Shown: positions 1 through 11,036 of the stretch, piece by piece
Layout: each line of letters opens with the position of its first letter
Numbering within the stretch: position 1 is the stretch's first letter
Assembly: GCA_032718475.1 (NCBI GenBank)
Contig: JAUCBJ010008312.1
Coordinates: 1-52,665 of the forward strand
Source of the DNA: Nemertoderma westbladi
Lineage: Eukaryota; Xenacoelomorpha; Nemertodermatida; Nemertodermatidae
Length of the DNA: 52,665 nt
Direction: 5' to 3'
Notes under the pieces: generated by a model
What the model was told of the DNA's origin: nothing
Databases searched by the model: none
What the model saw: the letters and a program-made list of their open reading frames with translations, nothing else
Position numbers and translations under genes: made by a program

Positions 1-1036
1 GGATTCTCCGATCTATCGGTTTGACGGACATTACGGACGATTGTCCGTCGTCTCCGCGAGAATTCACCATTAGAGTCTATGTAAAAAAAAAAAAATATCG
101 CCCCAACGGACTAGGCGTCGCGCGGAAATGAAAGAGGGTCTAAAAATTAGATTTCACATTTTTTTTTTTTGAAAATTAAGTCGATGGTTTTGTAGCTAAT
201 GTCCGTCAAAGTCGAGAAAACGGACAAAATGACTTTGCGGGATGCGCTATAACTCGGCTAGTATTAATTGTACGGGGACGAAAGTAAGGCGGGTGGAAAG
301 GGAAAGAGTGGTACTACCGTCGTATCGAATGGGGGTAAGATATTTATTAATATTTCGGGTGGAAAAAGGGGCCGTAAATTTTCAGTTTTTGTCCGTCATT
401 TTTATATAATTAATATTTCCGAAATTATTAATTCGAAAACGCGGGTAGGAATCTGCCAATTATTTTTCGGAACGAGTAAAGGATCACAGGGGCTACATTC
501 CTATCGAATGGGGGTACAAAAAATATGTCGGCAAAAGGGTCCAAAAAGGGCCAGAAACTGATAAAGAATTTATAGCTAATAACGTTTAAAGTTTTGACTC
601 TAGAAGGTTAAGGTGCATTTTATACGGTTAATATTGATACGGGCAATCCAAATATTCGATTGCTTTGGCTGCGCAAATGATGTAAAAAAAATGAGGGCCA
701 ATATTAAAATTTCTTGTTTCAAACTCGCTGCGCGGGAACACGTCTAGCTCGAAAACTACTCAACGTCTGGGAGACGTATTTAAACATTTTTATAGAGCGT
801 TAAATTATCTATCTTTCAGCGTTAGTTACAACGCCGTAGCTATTATACAACTGGTGCGGCAGACGATCGTGTGAAATAAAATATTTATAAAAAGGGACAA
901 AAAAATTTTTTTTTAAATAAATAGCTACTCCATTATAATTTAGTGTATTGCACCAAAACTACATTTAAAATGTAGAAAATTACCTCCGCTATCTTTTTTC
1001 TTAACATTTATAATTAAAATTACGAATTTTAAGGGT
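1..1036. repeat. 1,036-bp direct repeat, copy A
   Basis: Matches 2970-4005 base for base at an offset of 2,969 with about half a dozen substitutions and no clear indel. The match starts at the first base of the window, so the true left edge is unknown: this could be one unit of a tandem array of about 2,969 bp, or a long terminal repeat whose start is off the window. It ends after AAGGGT at 1036. A 97-codon open stretch (268-561) opens at a non-ATG codon and has no recognisable domain, so I do not call it a gene. ACGGAC or its complement GTCCGT occurs about seven times in the first 400 bases, including a stem-loop at 35-54. Confidence 0.9.
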
Positions 1037-2126
1037 CGAAAAATATCGCGTAATTTTGGCCCTTTTTTTTCCATTTTTTTGGGGCCAAAAATGACCCCCT
1101 CTCAAAAGATAGAAAAAAAAATTACGGCAAAGAATATACCAATTTTATTGAATTTGGACCGCCAGAACCGAAGTTAGAGCGATTTTAGTGAAAAAATAAA
1201 AATATTTTTTTTTGCAAAAAATTAAGAATGGCCAGCCAATATTGGATTTCGTACCCTCGAACTTAGGTTTCATTAACGTGATTGATGACCACTAGACTAT
1301 GTGACCAAGTGGTTTTGAAATTTTCGAGTGACTATATTTAAACATCAATAACTGCGGTTCTACTCGTCCGTTTGATCTGAAACTTTTTTCATTGGATAGA
1401 GGATAGGTTGTAGTGTGCGAAATAGGAAACAACTTGGGAAAAGACGCATGTGCACTTAGTGCAAAATGCACTTAAAAAGTGCACATTTTTTCGATATTTC
1501 AAACACTATTATTTTCAGTTCTATTCATCATAGAATGTTATTTTTTGGATTAAAATGTAGTTTAGTGTGATTTCTAACTATAAGCTTAACATTTGTTTAC
1601 CTTTTTATGTCTATAAAGTGACTTAAAATGTCCATGAATATGGTCCAAAATCGCAAATGTCGCGATTTATTAAATTTCATTTTTGAAACTTTTAGCAACA
1701 GACACTTGATCATGCACCGTCGTAGATCGGTAGAGGATAAACATAAGTTTGTTAAATAAGATCCACCATTAGGATCTGCTAAAGTGCACTTGTGCAAATA
1801 AGTGTGCAAAAGTGCAAATTTTAAATGAGATCAAATTGTATAGTATTGGGTTCTTTTCGTTGGAGATACTTTATTTTCATATTAATATGTTGTTTGGATC
1901 TTACTGAGCGCATTAGGGACATGTGTACAAATAACTGGTCCTTATAAGGGTTCGATTGGGTAAATTAATAAAATATAAGGTTATAATATTCTAAAAAACC
2001 AGTATGATATTAAATCCACTTTAAACAATAAATAGAGATCAAAAAACAATTGGACCACACAATTAAAAACTCTCACAATTTTGGACTTAATAATATCCCT
2101 TCAAATTTATTCAATAGTGGATATTT

Positions 2127-2174
2127 GGGGGAAGTTAGATGAACTGCATTTATGCAGTGAATCTAACTTCCCCC
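2127..2174. repeat. 48-bp near-perfect palindrome
   Basis: Two 23-base arms fold back around a 2-base TT loop. The outer 14 bp (GGGGGAAGTTAGAT against its complement) and the inner 7 bp (ACTGCAT) pair perfectly. They are separated by a symmetric GA/GA internal loop, which in RNA would form tandem sheared G-A pairs. No coding sequence overlaps. It could be a transposon end fold-back, a structured RNA or a hairpin-siRNA source; the sequence alone does not decide. Confidence 0.8.
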
Positions 2175-2805
2175 TTCAAGATATAATTTACCAAAGGCAC
2201 ACGCTTTAGAGGACCTGTTGTTTACTACGCAGGGTTCGTTGAAACTATACGACTTCACTCAGATTGACAATACATTGTACAATTTCTAAGCTATGAGTGG
2301 TATAAAATGCAGACCTTCGAACTATGGTTCTGGAATTAAATTTTATTACTTCATCTTTTATACTGATTTACCAGTGAAAGAAACCTAGAATCCATTATCA
2401 CAATGTAACAGTATCAATAACCATATCTATTCTATGTAGATCGTAACAAAGACAGCCTTGATTCATATATTATAATTTCAGAGCTGAAATGTTTCAGTAA
2501 CTATAACTTACAGACTTCGTAGTATGTACAAACGATAATGTAGTATATATTAATATTCATGGGTAACCAGTATATAGACTATAGAGCAAGCATTCAGTCG
2601 AAGCAAAAATATATTACTTAAAATAACAAGTAATATAAAATTAACGAGATCAGCTTTTCTTCCCTCATCATGTCTTTCGACCCATACCCCATATCTTTCC
2701 TCTTCCCTCCATCACTTTTCCCTTTACCTCGTGGTCTTTCGTAAAGTATATTTTCATTGAGGGGCCCGCCTTGGTGGGATGAAACATTTCGTAATAGTAC
2801 AGCCC

Positions 2806-2837
2806 GTGGCCGGCGTGAGGGAGGTGAACCCGGCCAC
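2806..2837. repeat. GC-rich stem-loop
   Basis: GTGGCCGG at 2806-2813 pairs perfectly with CCGGCCAC at 2830-2837 around a 16-base purine-rich loop. A second short stem (CCCGCC/GGTGGG) lies just upstream near 2765-2779. Together they make this 80-bp patch the most structured and GC-rich part of 1-4005. The function is unknown. Confidence 0.5.
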
Positions 2838-2969
2838 TCCGAAGTCGAAGAATCTATAGCATATTGCTGAGATTGGGTGTCTGTAGCGGTTCTCCTAAAC
2901 TAACCACTATTTTTCCTTTATTTTTTCACCAGAGACGCTTCGACCGATTCTAAGACATTTGATCCATCT

Positions 2970-4005
2970 GGATTCTCCGATCTATCGGTTTGACGGACAT
3001 TACGGACGATTGTCCGTCGTCTCCGCGAGAATTTACCATTAGAGTCTATGTAAAAAAAAAAAAATATCGCCCCAACGGACTAGGCGTCGCGCGGAATCGA
3101 AAGAGGGTCTAAAAATTAGATTTCACATATTTTTTTTTTGAAAATTAAGTCGATGGTTTTGTAGCTAATGTCCGTCAAAGTCGAGAAAACGGACAAAATG
3201 ACTTTGCGGGATGCGCTATAACTCGGCTAGTATTAATTGTACGGGGACGAAAGTAAGGCGGGTGGAAAGGGAAAGAGTGGTACTACCGTCGTATCGAATG
3301 GGGGTAAGATATTTATTAATATTTCGGGTGGAAAAAGGGGCCGTAAATTTTCAGTTTTTGTCCGTCATTTTTATATAATTAATATTTCCGAAATTATTAA
3401 TTCGAAAACGCGGGTAGGAATCTGCCAATTATTTTTCGGAACGCGTAAAGGATCACAGGGGCTACATTCCTATCGAATGGGGGTACAAAAAATATGTCGG
3501 CAAAAGGGTCCAAAAAGGGCCAGAAACTGATAAAGAATTTATAGCTAATAACGTTTAAAGTTTTGACTCTAGAAGGTTAAGGTGCATTTTATACGGTTAA
3601 TATTGATACGGGCAATCCAAATATTCGATTGCTTTGGCTGCGCAAATGATGTAAAAAAAATGAGGGCCAATATTAAAATTTCTTGTTTCAAACTCGCTGC
3701 GCGGGAACACGTCTAGCTCGAAAACTACTCAACGTCTGGGAGACGTATTTAAACATTTTTATAGAGCGTTAAATTATCTATCTTTCAGCGTTAGTTACAA
3801 CGCCGTAGCTATTATACAACTGGTGCGGCAGACGATCGTGTGAAATAAAATATTTATAAAAAGGGACAAAAAAATTTTTTTTTAAATAAATTGCTACTCC
3901 ATTATAATTTAGTGTATTGCACCAAAACTACATTTAAAATGTAGAAAATTACCTCCGCTATCTTTTTTCTTAACATTTATAATTAAAATTACGAATTTTA
4001 AGGGT
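2970..4005. repeat. 1,036-bp direct repeat, copy B
   Basis: Second copy of 1-1036. The identity stops at 4005, exactly where sequence coding for a retrotransposon Gag begins. That reading frame stays open leftward across the junction for several codons into the repeat, with no start codon there. This copy has therefore been joined to, or interrupted by, the Gypsy element that follows. The preceding sequence (2930-2970) has a pyrimidine-rich tract ending CACCAG that resembles a splice acceptor, but I could not support an exon. Confidence 0.9.
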
Positions 4006-5166
4006 TATGAAGAATGGTTTGATGACCATTATGAGAGGGTTATGAAAGATTCACAGGTACCAATAATGGAACAGAAAAATCGGTTGCTTGTAAAGATAGG
4101 GCGTTTACATAAAATGTTAGAGGAAACTTTAGATGAAAGTGATAATTCGACTTACGATACCTTAAAGAGAGCGATAATACGAATATTGGGGGATCATAAG
4201 CGAAGTACAGCTGGCGATGTTGCCAACTGTGAGCAAGGAATTAATGAGACACTGCCGGAATATATAGAGAGGTTTATGATGACAGTCCGTCGTCGACGAG
4301 AAGAGCATTCGGAAGATGGCGAACAAGGAATTCTACAGGATTTATTTTCAATGAATATTCGTAATGAAGTTCGGGGTCGATTAAAAGGGTGGCGTCGAAA
4401 TAACCCAGATTCTACATGGAAAGAATTATTTCAGAAAGCCCATGAGTTTGATGTTGAATATCCTCGTAGCATTTGTAGCCAGTCTGGAAGTACTGATGTA
4501 TCCGCTGTAACAGCTGGGTTTTCAAATTCAGATAAACATAAATTTTGTAAGAGGGACCAAAGGAAAGGAAATTATTACTCTGGAAATCGAAATGAAAAAT
4601 GTTTCAATTGCAATAAAACTGGACACGTAGCATCACAATGTCGAGCACCCACATTTTGCTACAAATGTAGGAAAACGGGACACATTGCTAAAGATTGTAA
4701 AGAAAACATTATGGAAATTTCATCCCGTAGTAAAGGGAAAGCTACAGAAACGACTACAAAAGGTGAACTTGGTTGTAGTCTTGTACAAATTGGAAATGAT
4801 ATGATGAATCTAGAGAAGGAAGATTATCGAGATTGTTTTTCTGAGAATATAGATGAAGCATTTTGTGATTCCATTGAACCAGATTCAAACAAAGGATGGA
4901 ACGGTCAATGCTTACGCCGTGCATTTGTGTCTGCTACTCTCAATGGTATAAATATTATTGGTTTTGTAGACCCTGGAAGTGAAGCTTCTATTATTAGTCC
5001 AGCAACATTGCTTAGACTACAGAATAAAACAAAGATGAAATTTAATAAACGTTCAGTACCTTACGATCCGAAATCTGCTTCAGGACATTCGTTGGATATT
5101 GATGGTATTATTAGAACTGAAATGAAACTGGGAGAATTGGAACATGAAGTTGATCTACTAGTGTAA
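4006..5166 (+). pseudogene. Gypsy Gag with N-terminal part of the protease
   Basis: The frame is open from before 4006 (the first internal ATG is at 4042, but homologous coding clearly begins upstream) to a TAA at 5164. Numbering from 4042, a basic, helical Gag region is followed by two CCHC zinc knuckles, C-x2-C-x4-H-x4-C, starting at residues 187 and 206; these bind the RNA genome during packaging. An aspartic protease segment follows with the active-site motif at residue 310. There it reads DPGS instead of the usual D-T/S-G. The TAA falls inside the protease, before its second conserved motif, and the same frame continues beyond it. It is therefore a nonsense mutation or an unusual read-through site, not a natural Gag terminus. 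Confidence 0.88.
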
Positions 5167-7071
5167 AAGAACTGCAGACATGAATTATTGATTGGATTGG
5201 ATTTACTAGCTGCATTTGGTTGTGTCCTTGACATGACGCAAGGTCATTTAACAATATATGTAGATGGAAAGGAGATTCCATCGAAGATGAAGTCTAGAGT
5301 AATCGGCGAAAGTGAATCGTCGGTGGTGTGGTGTAGTGATGTTGTAATAATTCCTCCTAGAAGTCGTTTAATTATTACTGGTCAACTTGATTCGCATATC
5401 AATCGAGGTGAATCTCAGTCGGTAGTTTTCGATCAGGCAGTTAAACTCCCAAAGCGCCATTCGGTTACAGCAGCTTGCGCTCTAGTAGAACCGGATGAAT
5501 TACAACAAATTCCTGTACAATTGATGAATCCTTTTGAAATTCCAATCAGAATAAACAAGAAAACTAAATTGGGAACTGTAAATACAATTAATGTTGAATC
5601 AGAAATATTAATTGAAGATGAAAGTGATACTTGTATGTCATATCCAGTACAAGAAACAACAAAGAAGCCATGGACTAGAGAAGAACTAAAATCTGAAATG
5701 CAATTTGGATTCGAAGAATGTGATGAAGTTGAGAAAGATGAGATTATTAATATTGCGTTTAAACATAAAACAGTTTTCGCTCGTGACGAGACAGATGTTG
5801 GTTTTATACCAGGTGTCCAACATCATATTAATACTGGTGAATCGGCACTGATTCGCCAAAAAGGGGGACGTATACCACGATCGCATTGGCCAATGGTAGA
5901 ACAGCATATCGAGTCAATGCTGGAAAAAGGAATTATTGAGAGTTCCGAGAGTCCGTGGATGTCTCGTCCGGTATTCGCTCTAAAGAAAGGGGGAGGTTAT
6001 AGATTCTGTGTTGATTACAGACAATTAAACGCGATTACGAAGAAGGATGCATATCCATTACCATCGATCCAAGAATTGATGGATTGTATTGGGTCGCCAG
6101 AACGAACTAAAAAACGAATGTACTTTACAGTACTAGACGCATTTTCGGCATATTGGGCGATTAACGTAGCAACTGAAGACCGCTGTAAGACTGCATTTGC
6201 TACACATAAAGGCTTCTACCAGTTCAATAGAATGCCTTTTGGGTTGTGTAACGCACCGTCGTCGTCGTGGCAATGTGTTATGGACTTAGCGTTGTACGGG
6301 TTGCAGTACACAAGTTGTTTAATTTATATGGATGATGTGTTAATTTTTGGTCACACATTTTTAGAGGCTAAAGAGAGATTAGAATTAGTTTTAAATGCGT
6401 TAGAAAAAGCAGGTATAAAACTGAAACTTAAAAAGTGTTATTTTATTGTACCTCGAATTGTTTATTTGGGACATGTAGTAGATAAATTAGGGAGGCACCC
6501 AGATCCGGAGAAAGTTAACGCAATTGTTAGTATCAAAGAGCTAACAAATAAACAAGATGTTCGTAGTTTTACCGGGTTAGCCTCATATTATAGAGTTTAT
6601 ATCCCACATTGCGCTCATAGATTGAAACCTCTTACTACCTTGATTAAGAATGACGTAGTTTTTGTATGGGGAACACTGCAAAAAAACGCGTTTGACGATA
6701 TTAAACGCGCGCTAACTAATCCACCATGTCTTGTACATCCAGATTTTAGTAAAGACTTTTATATTCATACTGATGCTTGTAAAACTGGACTTGGCGCTGT
6801 TTTAGCGCAGTTAAATGAGTTCGATAAACCACAGCCTGTAGGTTATGCATCTAGAGTATTGCATGGTAGTGAAATTAACTACGGTATTAGTCAATTAGAA
6901 TGTTTAGCTGTGATTTGGGCAATAAAACATTTTAAATCATATTTATACCAAGTAAAAGGTAGTAGAAGTAGTGAAGTTAGATTGCTTAGTGTTGTGCCGA
7001 AGATTTTACAAGATATTTTATTAGAAGCATACCATCCCTGCAAACATTTTACGTTAATTACGCTAATCTAA
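5167..7071 (+). pseudogene. Gypsy Pol: protease end, reverse transcriptase, RNase H
   Basis: This continues the Gag frame after the TAA. The protease's hydrophobic I-G-L-D motif is at about 5197. The reverse transcriptase has its first catalytic aspartate at 6136-6138 in the motif FTVLDAFSAYW and the YMDD box at 6325-6336. RNase H follows with its catalytic aspartate at 6772-6774 (HTDACKTGLGA) and glutamate at 6898-6900. The first in-frame ATG is 5188, but that is a consequence of the upstream stop. Gypsy-derived codons end at 7050; the last seven codons (7051-7071) are read from the inserted element. Normal Pol would run on into the integrase. Confidence 0.93.
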
Positions 7072-7480
7072 CGTTAGACTTTAGTCTGTTTTAGGTTAGA
7101 AAAATAAAGTTATAAAAATAACTTAGAACAAACGTTTTCTAACGTCTTATAATCGTTTAAAAACTACATGTCTAAAATCAACTAAACCCAAACGTTAAAC
7201 TGACGTTGAATTTTAACATCAATTTTTAACGTTATTTTGAAACGTCTGACATTGGTTAAATTTAATCACGTACAAAAATGACTAAACCCAAAGGTTAAAC
7301 TGACGTTGAATTTTAACATCAATTTTTAACGTTATTTTGAAACGTCTGACATTGGTTAAATTTAATCATGTACAAAAATGACTAAACCCAAACGTTAAAC
7401 TGACGTTGAATTTTAACATCAATTTTTAACGTTATTTTGAAACATCTGACATTGGTTAAATTTAATCATGTACAAAAATG
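7051..7480. mobile_element. 430-bp insertion with 7-bp target duplication and 3 x 100-bp tandem repeat
   Basis: Flanked by identical ACATTTT at 7044-7050 and 7481-7487. Left part 7051-7180 is unique and contains the 12-bp palindrome TCTAACGTTAGA. It is followed by three near-identical 100-bp units at 7181-7280, 7281-7380 and 7381-7480. AACGTT and GACGTT words are strikingly frequent. No open frame and no clear terminal inverted repeats. Removing the insert plus one ACATTTT leaves the interrupted retrotransposon frame in register, so this is a clean insertion of a small non-autonomous element of unknown class. Confidence 0.85.
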
Positions 7481-7487
7481 ACATTTT

Positions 7488-8763
7488 GCAACTTCAAAAA
7501 TGTATAGTACTATAATTCGTTTTTATTATTGGAAAGGTATGTACAGTGCTATTGATTTGTATTACAGAAATTGTATAAAATGTGCAGTAAGTCGAGATTC
7601 TAGAACCAGACATGAACTCGAATCAATTGAAGTAGATAGACCTTATGAGAGAGTAGCATCTGATTTATTAGGACCGTTTATTCCAACTATAAATGGGTTT
7701 ACATATATTGCAATATTTATAGATTATTTGACGAAATATTGTGAATTTGTAGCACTTCGTAATTCGACAGCAGTAGAGACTGCGAATGCTTTTGTAAATC
7801 GCATAGTTTTACGTTACGGTGCTCCAGAATTACTACTTAGCGATCAAGGTCCTAATTATCGATCGAAATTAGTGCATGAAATTGCGCAGCGTTGTAATAC
7901 GAAAAAAATATTTTCAGTTCCATATCATCCTCAATCCGATGGTTTGGCTGAAAGAACAATACAAACAGTAATTAGATTATTACGTGCAGTAACAAACCAC
8001 AAAGATAGAAATTGGGATGAATTTCTACCTATTGTCCAATTTGCTTATAACAATACAGTACAAAGTAGTACTAATCAGACTCCATTTTATGTAATGCATG
8101 GTTTTGAAGCTAGAAGACCGGTGGACAATTTAATTATTCCAAAAGGTGATAAATTTACACCTGATCAACGAGCTAGAATTATAGGTGAGAGAATGTCAGA
8201 AATTTGGTCTCTAGCTAGAAAAGCCATACATGAGTCTCAAATTGTGCAGAAACGTAATTTTGATAAGAAAGTATGTGCAGTTGATGTTAGAGTAGGAGAT
8301 TTAGTTTGGTGCAGAGATCATTCTATTTTACCTGGTTCGGACCATAAACTTGCTCCAAAATACTCAGGACCCTTTCGAATTGTAGATTTAGACAATAAAA
8401 ATGTGAAGGTTATTCAATTAAATAAAACTAGCGATAAATCAAAAACTATTAGTAGAGATGACGTTAGGTTGCGAGCAGGACCTTATTTGCCATCACTACC
8501 GACAGGAATAACCTTGACAACTAGACAACCTAATGCTCCGTTAGGTCGCGAAACTGATTCTAAACGTGAGAACGGAGATCCACCATTTGAAAATGAATCA
8601 GAAATTATTTTATGTCCTTTATGTGGTATTCCGTGGCAAGATGACGGACCATCGATGGTAGGTTTGTGATAAATGTATGGACTGGTTTCATTTTCATTGT
8701 GTAGGATTAACTGGTGAACCAAATACAGAAAAGTGGTTTTGTGCAGATTGTGCAAATAAATAA
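7488..8763 (+). pseudogene. Gypsy integrase with a C-terminal PHD finger, frameshifted
   Basis: The visible frame runs to a TGA at 8667-8669; its first ATG, at 7500, is internal. A zinc-binding H2C2 region is split by the insertion, with the CIKC cysteines near 7570-7580. The DDE catalytic triad of the integrase core is at 7662-7664, 7842-7844 and 7950-7952. A GPF-type C-terminal module (KYSGPFRIV) follows. The tail starts a C4HC3 PHD finger: the first cysteine pair is at 8613-8624. An extra T at 8664 throws the frame. One base over, the second cysteine pair (8665-8676), histidine (8689), cysteine (8698), the diagnostic tryptophan (8734) and the last cysteine pair (8740-8751) follow with correct spacing, then TAA at 8761. 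PHD fingers usually read histone H3 tails, so this one may have guided integration. Confidence 0.9.
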
Positions 8764-8938
8764 AACTTCTGTATTTTTCATATATTTTAATTGTTTGTTA
8801 CGATTACAATTATTTTGACTTTGAGATGAGTGAAACTGAAAGTAATTTAATTTGTGTTGTAAATTTGGTTAATTTACTGTGATAAATAGATATTTTCATT
8901 TATTAAGATCGGGTCGATCTTTTGGTAACGCGGGGGAT

Positions 8939-9116
8939 GTAAGAAGGTACCGGTAGTTACCATACTGTAGCCTATTTTATGTACAGATGTAGGCCGTTGT
9001 TGTGCGCCTTACCCTGTCTGTCTGTCCTAACTATAATAATCGATGTAATTTGTATATCAGTATAATATGTTAATATATTCATAAAGACGTTACTGCTTTG
9101 CTGCTTTTGTGCTACA
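8939..9116 (+). repeat. Probable 3' LTR of the Gypsy element
   Basis: Begins TGTAAG directly after the purine tract GCGGGGGA and ends GCTACA, the usual TG...CA bounds. It contains a TATA-like AT tract near 9060-9080 and ATAAAG near 9082. Without a 5' LTR in the window the borders cannot be confirmed by comparison; about 178 bp is short but within the family range. Confidence 0.6.
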
Positions 9117-9675
9117 TGCGTTAGAGAACTCGAGGGAGGGGGGTTGAGGCTAAAGCAGATAAGCCGCCCATTACACTAGTACCCCACCCCCCAGGCTCTC
9201 CCCACCCTGACGGAACAGTCTAACCTACACCCTCCCCCTCCCCAATGAAACAGACTAACTTACACCCCCCCCCCCCTAGCTTTATTATATTAATATGTTA
9301 TTAATATTTACATAATTTCTTTATTTGTAGCTTTATTTGTTTTCAAGCCCAAACATGATTGAATATATTAGTTGCATATATTCGTGTTTCTATATGCACT
9401 GACACTTTTTTTGGCAAATTTGCCGCGGGCTCTATATATAATTCATATTATAGTTGCCTCAAAATAAATTGCTATCCATATTATTGATATAGTTATATAG
9501 TTGAGTGCAACGAATTAATTATTTTGATCTTATATTATATTTATCGCCTCGCACTCTAATCTACTCTTCTCGCTGAGCATTCAATGAGCCTGAACAAATT
9601 GGATCAAAATAAAAAAATCTTACATTTATCTCAAATCTAGGATATCACCCCCCTACATCAGCCAGGAGAAGTACA
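9117..9675. other. Intergenic, pyrimidine-rich then AT-rich
   Basis: 9120-9290 contains C-rich tracts including a run of 13 C near 9267. 9300-9675 is AT-rich with a 12-bp palindrome GGCAAATTTGCC near 9413. No coding or RNA gene seen. Confidence 0.6.
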
Positions 9676-10945
9676 TATATAGATAGATAGATGTGTTTAT
9701 TGACAAATAAGTTCGAAGACCACAAGCGACTGACAAATACAAACATACATGACACTAACAATACTGACTATTATATGATACCGTAGAAATATATAATAAC
9801 TGAAAATTCTTATAAATACTATAATATTCCTATAGTTAGGATAAAATTATTACTAAACTATTAACAAAATACTTATATAATATCGTGCAAAGCCAGCAAA
9901 ACAAACGAGTTCAATTCTTAATGTCCAAATGAAAAACTATCACGGCACGGTCAAAGGTATAATATATAAATATGAAAATAAATAAATAGTAATTAATATG
10001 TACAAATTAATATGTTAATATAGAGTAGGCACATAATTTATTCCAGGATATCGAGGGCCGCGCGTATAAAAATACAGATTTCTCGTGGACGATTCAAGGA
10101 AAAGTACATGTCAAGAGAGGCGCAGGATAAATTATTTGCGCGACGCAAATCACTAAGCAGGGTGCACTCGCAAATTACGTGGGCTTCGGTTTGCACCAGA
10201 CCACACTTACAGATCCTGGAGTCGGCAGGAACACGAGACCACCTCCCAGTCTCTACTGCTAAATGGGTCGAAATCAACCGGAATCTCGTAAAGGCCAAAC
10301 GATCTGGCTCGTGAACGTTTAAGACTCTGGAGGTGTAAATCTCTGGAGAGGAGAGCGAAGGGTTCATTGCGTAGTACAGTGGTTTCTCTTGTCCGCGAAC
10401 AGATGGCGTCGTGGTCTACCTTTCGGACGTCTATGTCCAAGTCCGGCGAATTCAGTATTGATGCGAGGCCTTTTGCCATGGTACTGTTACAACCACGTAT
10501 TAGATCGATTGCGAATATTAGGGGACTATGTAACTCGGGCTTGCCCAACATCGACTTTAAAAATATGCGTTGGCGGTTTAAAATCCACGCCTTTGGAGAA
10601 GGCCGACCGGTCTCGAACAATAACAGATCGTGGCAGGTTTGGTTTCGGACGCCTATGGCAGACTTCAGCATGCTAAAATATTGTGATGACGTAGGAGCGA
10701 CGTTACCTCCAATCCACGCCTCGCACCCATACATTATAGATAACGTCACAGCCGCGTCAAATACCAAAAGCTTCACCCAAAGCGGACTAAATGCGTGCTT
10801 ACCGAGGAAAGAATGGAATTTCGAACAATGTTTTAACTTCTCTTTAGCGTGTAATACTATTGCTCTATTTATTCCGCCGGACTGACTGATACAGGCTCCA
10901 AGATATACGTAGCTTGTGCAATTCTTAACCGTACAGTACTAAATA
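9676..10945 (-). mobile_element. 5'-truncated non-LTR retrotransposon (LINE)
   Basis: Reads right to left. The reverse-transcriptase thumb and C-terminal region lie at 10938-10038, followed by an AT-rich 3' UTR that ends in a short (TCTA)n microsatellite near 9676-9692. Such simple-repeat tails are common in several LINE clades. The 5' end is lost near 10945, the usual result of incomplete reverse transcription. The left end of the intron of the proline-rich gene (exon at 11037) lies just beyond, so the LINE probably sits in that intron. Confidence 0.8.
10038..10938 (-). pseudogene. LINE reverse transcriptase C-terminus, one frameshift
   Basis: Open on the minus strand from 10938 (a TAG lies just upstream at 10939-10941). 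It begins with the thumb motif YVYLGACIS and continues through AAVTLSIMYGCEAW, typical of the end of LINE RT domains. Near 10300-10375 the homologous reading switches frame: a stretch such as RLAFTRFRLISTHLAVETG and the C-terminal CCHC-type zinc knuckle (KCGLVQTEAHVICEC) are read in the second frame down to a stop at 10038. The endonuclease, fingers and palm are missing. The gene is dead. The clade is probably Jockey/CR1-like by motif style; I am not certain. Confidence 0.78.
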
Positions 10946-11036
10946 GAATAAATTAAAAATGTGATTTTTATCTTTCGAACTGCAATATAAATTTTGCAGG
11001 GATATTATTTATTTCAGCCTTAATTTATATTTTCAG

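Larger units (their letters stand above)
1037..2969. other. Non-coding DNA between the two 1-kb repeats
   Basis: No convincing coding region. At 1037-1100 a TTTTGGCCC...GGGGCCAAAA inverted repeat resembles the palindromic modules of the MITEs further right. At 1450-1495 GTGCAC/GTGCACTT words are concentrated. 2640-2960 is noticeably more GC-rich, with pyrimidine tracts and two short stem-loops, and could hold a structured RNA, but I recognise no family. If the 1-kb repeats are LTRs this is the internal region; if they belong to a tandem array it is the rest of one unit. Confidence 0.5.
4006..9116 (+). mobile_element. 5'-truncated, inactivated Gypsy (Metaviridae) retrotransposon
   Basis: The order gag, protease, reverse transcriptase, RNase H, integrase is that of the Ty3/Gypsy superfamily. 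No 5' LTR or primer-binding site is present: coding sequence starts abruptly at 4006 against the 1-kb repeat. A probable 3' LTR lies at 8939-9116 behind a GCGGGGGA purine tract. Three lesions are visible: an in-frame TAA at 5164-5166, a 430-bp insertion at 7051-7480, and a one-base frameshift at 8664. Apart from these the frame is continuous, so the copy is fairly young but dead. Confidence 0.93.

Noticed and set aside
268-561. 97-codon frame repeated at 3237-3530
   Set aside because: It opens at a non-ATG codon, has no domain, and its conservation simply reflects a recent duplication of the DNA.
10367-10885. 172-codon plus-strand open frame
   Set aside because: It is antisense to the LINE reverse transcriptase, which has clear family motifs on the minus strand.
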